From: Diorhabda sublineata
Lineage: Eukaryota; Arthropoda; Insecta; Coleoptera; Chrysomelidae
NCBI RefSeq assembly: GCF_026230105.1
Contig: NC_079475.1
Coordinates: 14,214,125-14,278,124, forward strand
Length of the DNA stretch: 64,000 nucleotides
Direction of reading: 5' to 3'
Shown here piece after piece: positions 23,970 through 33,950 of this stretch. Position 1 is the stretch's first letter; every line of letters begins with the position of its first letter. The notes beneath the pieces are model-generated. The model had not been told where the DNA came from and made no database searches. It saw nothing but the letters and a program-made list of their open reading frames with translations. The position numbers were made by a program, and so were the translations under genes.

Positions 23970-24900
23970 TAAGAGGTCATTTTATAACTATGTAACATGA
24001 GTCTATCACTTCTGACTTAAGATGAAAGAGCTATCAAAAAGAGAATCGGCTTTAAAGAACTTGATGATCGTTCCATCTGCAAACATGGTTTTCTCCTTTA
24101 ACATTCTTGAAAAAGGAATGAAGCAGAAACAGTCGCTTTTGGCTAAAAAGAAATTGCTGTCTCATCGGGACACTATACCAGAAATGTTACTAAAAAGTAA
24201 CGATTTAAGGTTTCACTTGCTAACAGTGTAATCAAACTCTATTTTGTATTGATGAACTATGAAAAGATTTCGATTATTTGGTACATTCTTTATTGAATAC
24301 ATTGAAAAATGTTGTATTTTGCACTACTATTTGTGAATGAATATCTGAATAGTTTTGAAGAGAACTATTTGCCTCAATTTTCAATTTCCTCGATGACTCA
24401 AAAGATCAAAGCTCTTGTGAATACCCTATGGGTATTCAGACGTCATTTTATAACTATGAAACATGGATCTATCACTTCTTACTTGAGAAGAAAGAGCGAT
24501 CAAAAAGAAAATCGGCTTTAAAGAACTTGAGGATCGTTCCATCTGCAGACATGGCTTTCTCCTTTAACATTCTTGAAAAAGGAATGAAGCAGAAACGGTC
24601 GCTTGTGGCTAAAAAGAAATTGATGTTTCATCGAGACACTATACCAAAAATGTTACTAAAAAGTAACGATTTAAGGTTTGACTTGTTAACAGTTTAATGA
24701 AACTCGATTTTGTATTCGAAAACTATGAATAAATTTCGATTATTTGGTACATTCTTCATTGAATACATTGAAAAGTGTTGTATTTTGCACTTATAGTTTT
24801 GAAGAAAACTATTTGCCTCAATTTTTAATTTTCTCTTTGACTGAGAAGATCAAAGCTCTTGTGAATATCCTATGGGTAATTACAAAAAATGTCATGTACC
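23970..24900 (+). mobile_element. Mariner transposase remnant in a roughly 466 bp tandem duplication
   Basis: Two direct copies lie about 466 bases apart (ATCGGCTTTAAAGAACTTGA at 24045 and 24511). The unit spans about 23970-24436, the second runs from about 24437, and a partial third edge ends near 24880. Copy 2 has the frame 24428-24697 with ETWIYHF (first catalytic block, lacking the preceding Asp-Glu in frame), FSFNILEKGMKQK, then LVAKKKLMFHRDTIPK where mariners have K-K-V-L-F-H-Q-D-N-A-P. The second catalytic Asp is kept, but the usual Asn is Thr. LRFDLLTV corresponds to F-E-L-L-P-H. Copy 1 (24022-24231) is a parallel, differently mutated version. Catalytic blocks and ends are incomplete. 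Confidence 0.68.
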
Positions 24901-25525
24901 ATTTACTACCGCCTTCATATGCCGAACCATATAATTAATAACCCATTTATCAACCATTTACATATTTTGCATGATGCATGCGGAAAAGTCGAAATTAATT
25001 GCTTTAAAATATGTAAACCTTCTTTTTCGTAACACATTCAACGCATAATCGTTAATTTTATTTCTACTGGATATTATTTTGCATGAAAATCACCGACACT
25101 GCTGTGTCATTTGCATGATGTCGAAGCCGATATACGAAAAATTCGTGTAATTTGTTGTAATTGAGGCAACTTTAATGATATTTACGAGCTACTCTGTATA
25201 ATGATGTAAACCGTTACTAAAATTTTCAGAAGCTGTTACATTACAAAGTATTTATTATGAGCGATTATTAAGCAACAAATCATACCTACTGGATTGCTGA
25301 AGTGGGATGATCAAATGAATATTCCATGGATACATTCAAGTGTTTGTGAAATTACCGTCTTACACTTTACCGAAGGTCAACGAGAATCACTTGCGGTATT
25401 GTGGTGATTAAAAGATAATGAACAATGAAATTGTGCGCCAGGTAAGGATGTACAACGTCCATCATGAATTACAGATTAATTTCGAACAAAACGCACATTT
25501 ACTTTTTTTATTTGCTTGAGATCAA
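24901..25525. other. No recognised feature
   Basis: AT-rich spacer. No coding or repeat structure is supported. Confidence 0.4.
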
Positions 25526-25529
25526 TGTG

Positions 25530-26548
25530 TTCTTCTTCTCAGTGCCGTCTTCTACCGATGGTTGCTACCATCATTTGATCGACTTCTCTATTTTGCGCCG
25601 CATGATTTATATTCGAAGCTTCTAGTATCTGGAACCATTCGCGTTGGTTTCACATACAGGATTTTTTCTTTCTACTTAACACTCTCTTACCTGCTATCTT
25701 GCTTTCCACGATAAGCTGTATGAAACCATATGGCCTAAATAGGACGCTTTCTTTTATTTTAATATGTAGTTGCAAGCAATTCTAAATCTTTAGTCATTTT
25801 TCTCAATACCTTCTTATTGGTTACTCTATGAGTTGAAGGTATTATTAAAATGCGTCTATACAGCCACATTTTAAAAGTTTCTAATTTTCGCATTGTTGTT
25901 ACTTTTAGTGTCCACCCTTCCACACCGTAAAGCACCGTGAAGAGAGCTTAACATTTCGTGGTTCGCTATCGGATACCAATGCTCAGGTTGCGGTTGCTAA
26001 ATCAGGGTTCCATCAATCATTTATTGTATATCCCAAGTATTTGAAGCGATTTACTCTCTTAATGGGATCCGTTTCTATGAACAGATCTACATTTTGTATT
26101 TTTCTCTTACTAATCACCATAATTTTGGTTTTCTTTTTGTTGATATCAAGACCAGCTTTGTCGCCTATTGTAGTTGCTCTATTGAGAATCATCTATAGAT
26201 CTTCGACGTTACCTATCAATAAGACAATATCATCTGCATAGCGGAGATTATTGATAGGTACAGTACTAATTTTGGTGTCTCTATCACATTATTCCAGTGC
26301 CTTTATAAATATTTGCTCCGAGTACAAGTTGAACAGCAACGGCGATAGAATGCAACCCTGCCTAACCCCCTAGCAATGCCTATGTCCTGACTTTTCATCT
26401 CCCCATATTGGTTATGTGTTGTTTGATTCCAATATATATTTTTCATAATCTGAATATCTTTGATGTCGATTCCTGAACGATATAATAGTTCTATAAGTTC
26501 GTCGTGTTTAATAGTGTCAAATGCTTTCTCGTAATCGATAAAGCAAGC
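25530..26548 (-). mobile_element. Non-LTR retrotransposon (RTE/CR1-like LINE), 5'-truncated
   Basis: The minus strand begins abruptly at about 26546 with CFIDYEKAFDTIKHDELIEL (RT motif A). RQGCILSPLLFN follows after a one-base shift in a run of G (about 26360), then NLRYADDIVLL (motif C, about 26255-26220). Next come KKKTKIM, FKYLGYTI (about 26050), YGVEGWTLK and the C-terminal region (TMRKLETFKMWLYRRIL) down to about 25680. About 330 residues are nearly continuous, so this is among the least decayed coding regions here. The endonuclease and N-terminal RT are absent. Upstream sequence switches to Penelope-like terminal repeat at 26549, so the truncation point lies exactly against another element. 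Confidence 0.85.
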
Positions 26549-26740
26549 ATAAACACCACCATTACACCAACACTCATAATTACACTGTCTGACGCGCGAT
26601 TCGATAACCGAGTTATCGTCTTCAAAGACTGAGGTAAACTGAAATCTAATAACTTGACTTACCTCTAAGAGTTTTACAGTGTAGAATTCGTTAGAATTTA
26701 TCAACAAATTGAATACTACAGAAATTGAATATGGGGAAAT
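26549..26740 (+). repeat. Penelope-like element copy 2: first terminal repeat
   Basis: Begins with ACACTCATAATTACACTGTC and continues through GAGTTATCGTCTTCAAAGAC and CTTACCTCTAAGAG to ACTACAGAAATTGAATATGG at about 26735. It matches 27175-27300 in direct orientation and the 18.9 kb PLE arm. Confidence 0.72.
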
Positions 26741-27170
26741 TTTGATTCACAATTCTTTAATCAAATCACTAACTTAAATTGACAGCTCTTTGACTATTTT
26801 GAAAGTTTCCTTAGCGACTCAGATCTAATTGTTGCTATAAGTACAACATAGTCTACTAATTTCAAAATCAAATTTCATAATAAATAAATGAAATTAACCA
26901 AAATGTGATTTTTCTCAAACAAAATCTTTCAATATCCACTGAATTTGAAAATTTCTTGAAAGCAACGTATAATATCTATTTAGTATCTTCAATAGAAGCT
27001 GCAACAAACGCAAACACAACAATCGATGGAGTCTTAGTAAAATTAAGACACACGAAATTGAAATTTTTATTTATGAATCATATTTTTCATTTCTTGAAGC
27101 AGTTATTATCAGAATTGCCAAGAAATAATGACGATAAAATTATTAAACAAATGAAATTATTATAATAACA
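26741..27170 (+). other. Unrecognised segment with an 86-codon frame between two PLE repeats
   Basis: A frame at 26905-27165 reads TTIDGVLVK followed by basic and hydrophobic sequence. It is separated from both PLE repeats and may be an insertion or the original interior of the element. I cannot assign it. A T-T-I-D-x-V-F-x-R motif occurs in the tail of some insect mobile-element proteins, but the similarity is too short to call. Confidence 0.3.
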
Positions 27171-27174
27171 AACC

Positions 27175-27302
27175 AAGTTATCGTCTTCAGAGACTGAAGG
27201 TAAACTAAACTCTAATAACTTTGCTTACCTCTAAGAGTTTTTAAGTGAAGAATTCGTTAAAGTTTATCAATAAAGTGAAGACTACAGAAATTGAAAATTC
27301 TC
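27175..27302 (+). repeat. Penelope-like element copy 2: second terminal repeat
   Basis: AAGTTATCGTCTTCAGAGAC through CTTACCTCTAAGAGTTT and ACTACAGAAATTGAAAATTC. It is a direct, diverged duplicate of 26608-26735. Directly repeated pseudo-LTRs are characteristic of Penelope elements. Confidence 0.75.
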
Positions 27303-27765
27303 CTTTGTGGTAAGTCTATTATTTCCCAGCGTGCAGATCCCGCAGACCTTCGAGTACCTTGAGGACTTACTGAGATCTAATAATTTGGGAGCTGATGTAA
27401 TAGAAGAATATTTACAATTAACAAAAATATGTATGGAACAGAACTATTTCCAGTACAATAACGAATTCTACAAGCAAGTCATTTTGAAAAGCAAATCAGT
27501 CAAGAGTTTCAGTATTTTCTCAGGGTATGATACAGTTATGTGGATGATATTTTCGCCATATTCAATACGGGCTCATTTTGGGACTTAATTCAAAATATTC
27601 ATCTATAAAGTTCATCTATGAAATGAAAAATAATGCACAGTTACCATTTTTAGATACTTTAGTAATTAAGAATAGTAATAGGTTACAATTTGATGTATTT
27701 AAAAAAAATACCGCTACGTGCAGATACATCCCAGCTGATTATTTTCATTGTATCCATTTTATGGA
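27303..27765 (+). pseudogene. Penelope-like element copy 2: RT palm remnant with YVDD
   Basis: RT sequence resumes with DLLRSNNLGADVIEEYLQLT (27378-27437) and YNNEFYKQV. After a deletion of the motif B region comes the catalytic box YVDDIFAIFNTGSFWDL (YVDD codons 27537-27548), which is absent from copy 1. It continues in another frame as LNSKYSSIKFIYEMKNNAQL and PFLDTLVIKN, then the F-K-K-N-T-A-T-C-R-Y-I-P-A-D block (about 27695-27745). Homology ends near 27765 and the GIY-YIG part is missing. Stops and frameshifts make it non-functional. Confidence 0.82.
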
Positions 27766-27769
27766 CTAC

Positions 27770-27965
27770 TCTCGATTTTTTCTTGGAAATCTTTGCGATA
27801 GATGACATCATTCAACTTCTCAGGATTTACGTTGTTTTGGAGAAAATCCCTTTCTCCTCGTCGGGTTGTGCAATCATACTTTATTATCTTCTTTAAAACC
27901 GTCGCCTGTGTCTTCGGTATCGTATTGTTTTTTCATTCTCACACTGGCACAAAAACTAATTTTGA
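27770..27965 (-). other. Unrecognised coding-like fragment
   Basis: The minus strand contains two overlapping coding-like stretches: YDTEDTGDGFKEDNKV (acidic) and KYDCTTRRGERDFLQNN followed by VNPEKLNDVIYRKDFQEKIE. Composition looks protein-like rather than random AT-rich translation. No family is recognised. It begins where the PLE ends, so it may be part of an older element that the PLE entered. Confidence 0.3.
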
Positions 27966-29156
27966 AATATTTTATTGGTGTTTAATGAGCCGCACATCCC
28001 ATGAAAATTGAATATGTTCATAGAAGATTAGATCGCAGCTCCAATAGTCAATTTTTACGTCACCAAAACAAAGACAGTTGGCGATGGTTTATCGATGATA
28101 ACATAAATAACAAGTTATAACAAAGAAGTAAAATTCTGGAAGTAATTAATTTTTACCTGATGACTATTATTTTATCAATATACATTGTTTGTATAATTGG
28201 TCTTTTGTTACATTAACACCGCCTTAAGTTGAATCTACTTGAAGGAGAATTTTGTTTCGTGAGTTGTGCGATTATTACATCTACACTCACTTCCACACAA
28301 AATATTACAGAATGTAAAAGATGACATTCAGCGTTTCATTTATTTTTAAAATTGTTTTCATCCTCATATATTTTTGAGTTAAATAGAGTCGACATATAAA
28401 GCCATGAAAAAATTCCCATTACGACATGACGTTCATTAGAATTATGTCTACCTCTTCCTAACACATTGTTGCTTAAGGCTAATGTTTATGCTCCTAGTTC
28501 TACATATATCAACACTAACTGTGAACAACTTCCTTCAAAATACTTATTATGAAAATCTCCACTCATAAACTTAATAACACGATTTCTGAATTTTTTCTTC
28601 TGTCGCCGATGATTGATGAAATAACTATACATAATAATACTTCTGCTTAAATGTATTAAAGAGAATGTTAATTATAAGTTCTATTTTATGGATAATGTTG
28701 GATAAACTGTTTTGAGCTTTAAAGATACAAAATTATGATTCGAAAGCTGTAAGTGTATAACCATTGGAGTTAATGGTTATAACGGATGTAAATATGCTGC
28801 TAACATGGTAAGATAAGCACATTTATTGAGATACATCACATGTTATGTTAATAGAGTTTGTCAATTATCGTTAGTATTTTAAATAAAAGTACATTCACTA
28901 ACGAATATAGCGGAACTATAAGTTGATTCATGCAAATCTTTTTGAAACATTAATTTCAAAGAGCTGTGATTCGATGTAAACGTACTGAACAATTTTGAAA
29001 CCATATAAATTTAACTAATTTCATCTTTGATAGATAGAACCAACTTTCAATAAATAGTGCAACGCCCTTTTTGTACATAATTTGATATTTCTAGTTTTTC
29101 TAATTTGCGAGTATAGTCCATGATAACATATACCTAATCAACAACTTTTTAGTAGC
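27966..29156. other. No recognised feature
   Basis: AT-rich spacer up to the hAT target duplication. Confidence 0.4.
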
Positions 29157-29649
29157 TTTGTAAACAGGGCCCCCGTAAGGGCTACTGGCGCCTGTGTGCA
29201 AAAAAGGATTTTGGCGCCCCTTAAGCACATAGAATTATCTTTTTTAATAGTAGGGATGTGCTTGAAATAAAGCAAAGAACTGAACTTTAAAAGTCATATT
29301 TATTTGTAGACTAAAATATCAAAATGAAATAATGATAATAAATTCTTCTCCACACTAATTTTAAAGCATTTAGTTAATTAATTGGGTACTGAACGTTGTT
29401 CATAAATAATAGAAAATATTGGGAAACTAAGTATCACATTTTTTAGGAACAAATAACAGAAATATTGCCTCATGTCTATATATAGAGAAAGCGAAAGAGA
29501 AATTAGTTTGTTCAGAATCGTGAGTAGAATCGATTCCACTAATAAAAAATAGGGATTAAATTTGAATCAAAATAATATTCCTAATTCTTTTATAATAAAA
29601 ATAAGTTGGGTTGTCTTAGGTTTCGCGCTTTTTCATTAACACGTATGTA

Positions 29650-30960
29650 AGTACTACTTTCTACTTATAGTTCTTCTTCTTCAAGTGCCTGCTTCATTAT
29701 AATGAAGGTTGGCAATCATCCTTTTTCAACCATGAAAATCTTTTTCTATCCAGGCCGCGCCTGCTTTCTATCTTTCCTTCCATGATCAGCTGTGACAAGG
29801 CATATTTTTGATTTCTAGAAATGTGGCCAAAAAGTAGGAAGCTTCCTTCCTTCTCTTTACAATGGTTAATAGTTCTTGTTCTCACACAACTCTCAACACC
29901 ATAAAGTAGGATAGTCAAAACATAGCATTGTGTTATTCTCCAGCGTATTCTCAGGTTAAGGTCATTATTTGTAAGAAGCGACTTTAATTTAAAAAACGTG
30001 CTCCTTGTCTTAATTTCTTCATCTGGGTCCCACTCGTCATTCAGCTAGCTTCCCAAATAATTAAAACGGTGTACTCTCTCTATGGGTTGGTTATTAATAG
30101 CGACACATTATTTATACTAGTTTTCGATATTACCATGAATTTCGTTTTAAAGTAGTTCATTTTAAGTCCGTAATTCTCACTAATAGCTGTTGAATATCTT
30201 GAATGGTGTGGACTAGTATTACAGTGTCATCTGCAAACCTAATATTGTTTAAGATTTTCCCATTAATTTTAATTTTGATTTTTTCTGGGAGACGGTTATC
30301 GCACTTTATCTGGGCCACTTGATTCCAATACAGTTGTTCAATTATAGTGATGTCTCTACTATCGAGTCCCAGTTCGTTTAATAAGTTAATCAGGATATCA
30401 TGTTTCACATTGTCAAAAGCCCTTTCGTAATCTATGAAGCAAGCTATTATGGTTGTCTGATGATCTAGATATGTATTAAGACTTGTACTGCAAAAAGGGC
30501 CTCACGTATCCCGAAGCCATTCCTAAATCCAAACTGAGTTTCGCCAATATTAGCATCCAATCTTCTTCATATACGGGTGTGTATAATCCTCAAAAATGCC
30601 TTTAACACGTGACACATGAGACTTATAAGGCGATATTCATTACAACGTTTTGAATTTGACTTCTTGGGTAGGGTGATAAAAGCCATTCTTCGAGAATATT
30701 ACCAGTCTCGTATATTTTGTTTAAGATTCTGAGAAGTAATGTAAAATGTTCATCATGAATAAGTTTTTTAAATTCTATGTGGAGATCATCTGAACCAGTA
30801 GCTTTCCTTTTTTGGTCAGACGTAGTGCATTGTTAAGTTCTGACATAATAATTTCTGAGCCCTCCAGCTCATCCACATCCTGCCTGTCTGCGCGGTTGTC
30901 ATCGAACATTTTTTTAATGTATTTGCACCATGCTACTTATACTATATTATTTTAAAAAAT
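29650..30960 (-). mobile_element. Non-LTR retrotransposon (LINE) nested in the hAT element
   Basis: The minus strand carries the sequence before the RT core (around 30880-30790), then PKKSNSKRCNEYRLISLM (about 30680-30625), the fingers of RTE/CR1-like reverse transcriptases. Next come TQFGFRNGFGIREALFA (about 30540-30490), a region ending K-H-D (30408) and RSDITIIEQLYWNQVAQIK-like sequence. RFADDTVILV with the FADD box follows at about 30240-30213. The block with R-Q-G-C-x-L-S-P is deleted between IKCDNRLPEK and IKING. The C-terminal tail near 29780-29700 reads RRGLDRKRFSWLKK. Related to, but clearly different from, the 25.5 kb LINE. Confidence 0.82.
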
Positions 30961-31075
30961 ATGCAGATACTTCTAATAACCAATGCCTAGGTAACTTCGT
31001 TGTAAAATTAAAAATGATATCTAGGTATAATAGCAAAATAACAGTTGTAGTAGCGTCGTTACTACAATAATCTCG

Positions 31076-31500
31076 CTAGTGAAGCGATATTTTCCGAGAC
31101 TTTACTGTGGCAAATTCGTTAATTACATCGCTAATATTAATATCATGAAAAATTTCTTGTTCAATTGCTAATATTGCTAGCCCAGACAATATTTTTTGAA
31201 GCATTGTTGACCTTAAACAATGTTTAATAATTTTTAATTTTGAAAAAAATCGCTCGCCAGAAGCTACAGATACCGGCAATGTCAGAAGAATTCTTAGTGA
31301 AATGCTTACGTTTGGAAGGAGCTTACGTTTAGAAGGGTGGAGGTTAGATCACGATAAGTATCATAAGGTAATGAAAACAACTTTAACGCTTTAATTTAAA
31401 ACAAATCATTGGAGTCTATATCCTTATTATCCTGATTTGTCAGTCGTTCTTCAAGAACAGAACAACGTTTTAAAGTAGGGAACACTACCATTTTATGAAA
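31076..31500 (-). pseudogene. hAT transposase C-terminal dimerisation region
   Basis: The minus strand reads LLPNVSISLRILLTLPVSVA then SGERFFSKLKIIKHCLRST (about 31325-31185), the hallmark hATC dimerisation motif (S-V-A-x-x-E-R-x-F-S-x-L-K). MLQKILSGLAILAIEQEI follows, then a short tail with FATVKSRKI to 31076. Fragments farther upstream (to about 31500) continue less clearly. The DDE catalytic domain and BED finger are not recognisable in the remaining hAT sequence, so this is a 3' remnant. Closest in style to ZMYM1-like and TTF-type hAT proteins of insects. Confidence 0.82.
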
Positions 31501-31813
31501 CCGTTGAAATTTCAGCCACAAGGTATTCAGCACTTAATTTATTAGAAAAAATGTAGTTAACAAAATTTTGTATTATACAACAAAACCTGACATAATCTCG
31601 CAACATAGAAATCAACAGTAACTGGATGATATACTAATAAAATTTCGTGTGTACTTATACCTAATCCTATTCAATTTCTCAACTTTTATTTTAGAATTAT
31701 TTTTGTTTTTTTTTTCAAATGTTTTTTGGGCCCTAGGTTCTGACGCCGCTAAAAGATGGCGCCATGTGCATTGCACACTTTGCACATATTGTAGCGGGGG
31801 CCCTGCTTGTAAA

Positions 31814-32095
31814 CACCGCAGTTAATTTTTCGAATATTTTCTACACATTTTTTAATCTTACTATCATTCTACAAGCATTTCTGAAAAGCTTCTTTCGAAA
31901 TATTCTGTTGGAATGGATAAGCTTCTGCATTTTCAATAATTTATTTGTTTTTTAAAGTCAATGAATATATATCTTGAGCTGAATCATTTACATTTTCATA
32001 TCGCTAGTGATGAGCGCCACTGCTCTTAGTCTTGCAAAAACACACAGACCAAGACCAACTTAACATGCGAAAGACCAAGACTGAGCAGTAGAAGA
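31814..32095. other. No recognised feature
   Basis: AT-rich flank of the hAT element. The strand turns into the mariner 3' side near 32100. Confidence 0.4.
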
Positions 32096-32099
32096 CTTT

Positions 32100-32400
32100 T
32101 TTTTCACAATTTCCATTTGTTCATACATTGCTCTTAATTCTAGGGTAGAAATTCTTGAGTCGAAATATGAAGGGAAAATGTTCTTCATCTACACCTAGAA
32201 GAAAAAATAGCAAAGTAGGTATTTGATATTTTAAAAAACTATAAGAGAAAAGAAAGTTCCAATTTAATTTAGAGTCTCGAATCTGTCCAATTACTAGACA
32301 TATTACAGTTCTATAACAATTTTGCTCTTCTCCAGGTAGTCGATGATCACATTTTGGGAATTCCACAAAATGTATTTATCAACTACCCACCAGATAAGAC
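32100..32400 (-). pseudogene. Mariner transposase, C-terminal side of the array-split copy
   Basis: The minus strand reads VIIDYLEKSKIVIEL, then LLDRFETLN after a short gap (about 32348-32265). This matches the mariner strand I-x-F-I-D-Y-L-E-K-G-K-T-I and the L-L-D-R-L helix. It belongs to the same coding region as 32905-33300, and the microsatellite lies exactly between. Farther toward 32100 the homology fades, and the second and third catalytic blocks are not recognisable. Confidence 0.65.
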
Positions 32401-32402
32401 AG

Positions 32403-32906
32403 ACTTCTCTTCTCTTCTCTTCTCTTCTCTTCTCTTCTCTTCTCTTCTCTTCTCTTCTCTTCTCTTCTCTTCTCTTCTCTTCTCTTCTCTTCTCTCTCTT
32501 CTCTTCTCTTCTCTTCTCTTCTCTTCTCTTCTCTTCTCTTCTCTTCTCTTCTCTTCTCTTCTCTTCTCTTCTCTTTTCTTTTCTTTTCTTTTCTTTTCTT
32601 TTCTTTTCTTCTCTTCTCTTCTTTTCTTTTCTTTTCTTTTCTCTTCTCTTCTCTTCTCTTCTTTTCTCTTCTCTTCTCTTCTCTTCTCTTCTCTTCTCTT
32701 CTCTTCTCTTCTCTTCTCTTCTCTTCTCTTCTCTTCTCTTCTCTTCTCTTCTCTTCTCTTCTCTTCTCTTCTCTTCTCTTCTCTTCTCTTCTCTTCTCTT
32801 CTCTTCTCTTCTCTTTTCTTTTCTTTTCTTTTCTTTTCTTCTCTTCTCTTCTCTTCTCTTCTCTTCTTCTTTCTCTTCTTTCTCTTCTCTTCTGTTCTCT
32901 TCTCTT
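32403..32906. repeat. TCTCT/CTTCT pentanucleotide microsatellite array, about 500 bp
   Basis: A nearly pure TCTCT-type pentamer run with variant blocks of CTTTT at about 32571-32607, 32617-32641 and 32813-32839. One CTCTCT slip lies near 32493. The long frames on both strands (LFSSL repeats or RREEK repeats) are translations of the repeat, not genes. The array separates two halves of a mariner transposase. Confidence 0.97.
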
Positions 32907-33300
32907 AAGTACGTTTATCTGGGGAAATCCACTATTACTTACTTTTTGATGAATACTAGTGAATCCATCCATCCATTATCACGACACGATGCAGAAATTC
33001 CTTCAGAAGGCGCTTAAACAGAGCAAACCCTGCTCTGAAGTGGTTTCACGGATGTGCTTGTTGTTCGGAACTAACAAACGACGCATCCAACACATCGACA
33101 GCCAAAAATAGACTAGAATATGACCGGCACGATCTTCTGAAATCCCTAATGTCTCAGCTATTTCGCGCATCATCAATCAACGGTCTTCCAATACGATATC
33201 GTGGATTTTTGTATCACTATCATCCTTGGTGGCCGTTTGATCAAATTTTGACGGTCACCATCGAAAAGTAACAAAACACAGCATCAAAACGGTGTTTGAT
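32907..33300 (-). pseudogene. Mariner transposase, N-terminal side of the array-split copy
   Basis: On the minus strand, from about 33255: DDSDTKIHDIVLEDR, then MMREIAETLGISEDRAGHIL (second HTH, about 33180-33110). Degraded RLLVPNN follows, then ALFKRLLKEFLHRVV and MDGWIH-stop-YSSKSK at about 32980-32940. The last corresponds to the first catalytic block D-E-T-W-I-H-H-Y-T-P-E-S-K, with the Asp kept but Glu-Thr changed. A frameshift and stops are present. The sequence then enters the TCTCT array. Confidence 0.75.
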
Positions 33301-33494
33301 TCAACTGCAAGATGTATTTTCCAGAATGAAATATCAAATCATCGACAGATATTTATCTTTCTCCGCTTCTGTCCGCTTCTATATGTGGTCGAAACTAATG
33401 CCTGTTTCGGCTGGAGTTTCCAAAGTCTATGAGAATACTACACGATAGTAAATAATTGCTTTTGCCATATTGAGGCTATCAGATGGTGAGAATA

Positions 33495-33950
33495 ATCGAT
33501 ATACGAGGATAGTCCCAGAAGTATCTGGTCCAAAACTCTAGAATTTTGGAAAAATATATTTATCTTTCAACTTAATCTCCTTTTACCTCCATACACATTT
33601 CCCAGTGATGTTCAATAAGTTCGATACCCTTTTATAATAAGAATCGTCAAGAAAATAATACGAGGGGGCTAAATCTGGGGAATAGGGTGCATGATGTAGC
33701 AATTTTAGCGTTTCGCACTGTCACTAGATATCTAAATATTGTTGTAGCAGATAACCCACACCATTGGATAAGGAGTTTTATTCGATATTTAAGTGCATTT
33801 TCTATTAGTTGAAAAAAGTTGACAAAATCTTGGGGTTTCGATTTAAAAGCGAACGATACGCGAAAGCACTTAAACGTTAAGTTTCTGTCATCATATGTTT
33901 CCTCTACTAACATTTTTTCGCAAAAGTTTAGTTTATTTTATTGAAAAAAT
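33495..33950 (-). mobile_element. Mariner element, internally deleted, right end present
   Basis: The minus strand contains VEETYDDRNLTFKCFRVSFA (N-terminal region, about 33910-33850). After a gap it has HHAPYSPDLAPSYYFL (about 33695-33650), the third catalytic block, and IELIEHHWEMCMEVKGDYVE-like C-terminal sequence (about 33625-33560). The terminal repeat at about 33498-33545 (CGAGGATAGTCCCAGAAGTA on the plus strand) matches the terminus of the 37.27 kb element (CGAGGATGGTCCCAGATGAA). The first and second catalytic blocks are missing. Confidence 0.7.

Larger units (their letters stand above)
29165..31805 (-). mobile_element. hAT DNA transposon with ends and 8 bp target duplication, interrupted by a LINE
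   Basis: The left end CAGGGCCCCCG (29165) is matched in reverse complement by the right end CGGGGGCCCTG (31795-31805). A GGCGCC-containing subterminal block lies at each end. The 8 bp flanks are TTTGTAAA (29157-29164) and CTTGTAAA (31806-31813), 7 of 8 identical, the target-site length of hAT elements. The transposase tail is on the minus strand at the right. A LINE occupies about 29650-30960. The element length is 2641 bp, which includes the insertion. Confidence 0.85.

Noticed and set aside
32343..33017. Long open frames (224, 184 and 197 codons) over the TCTCT array
   Set aside because: They translate a pentanucleotide repeat (LFSSL or RREEK units) on both strands. Open length follows from the absence of stop triplets in the repeat, not from coding.
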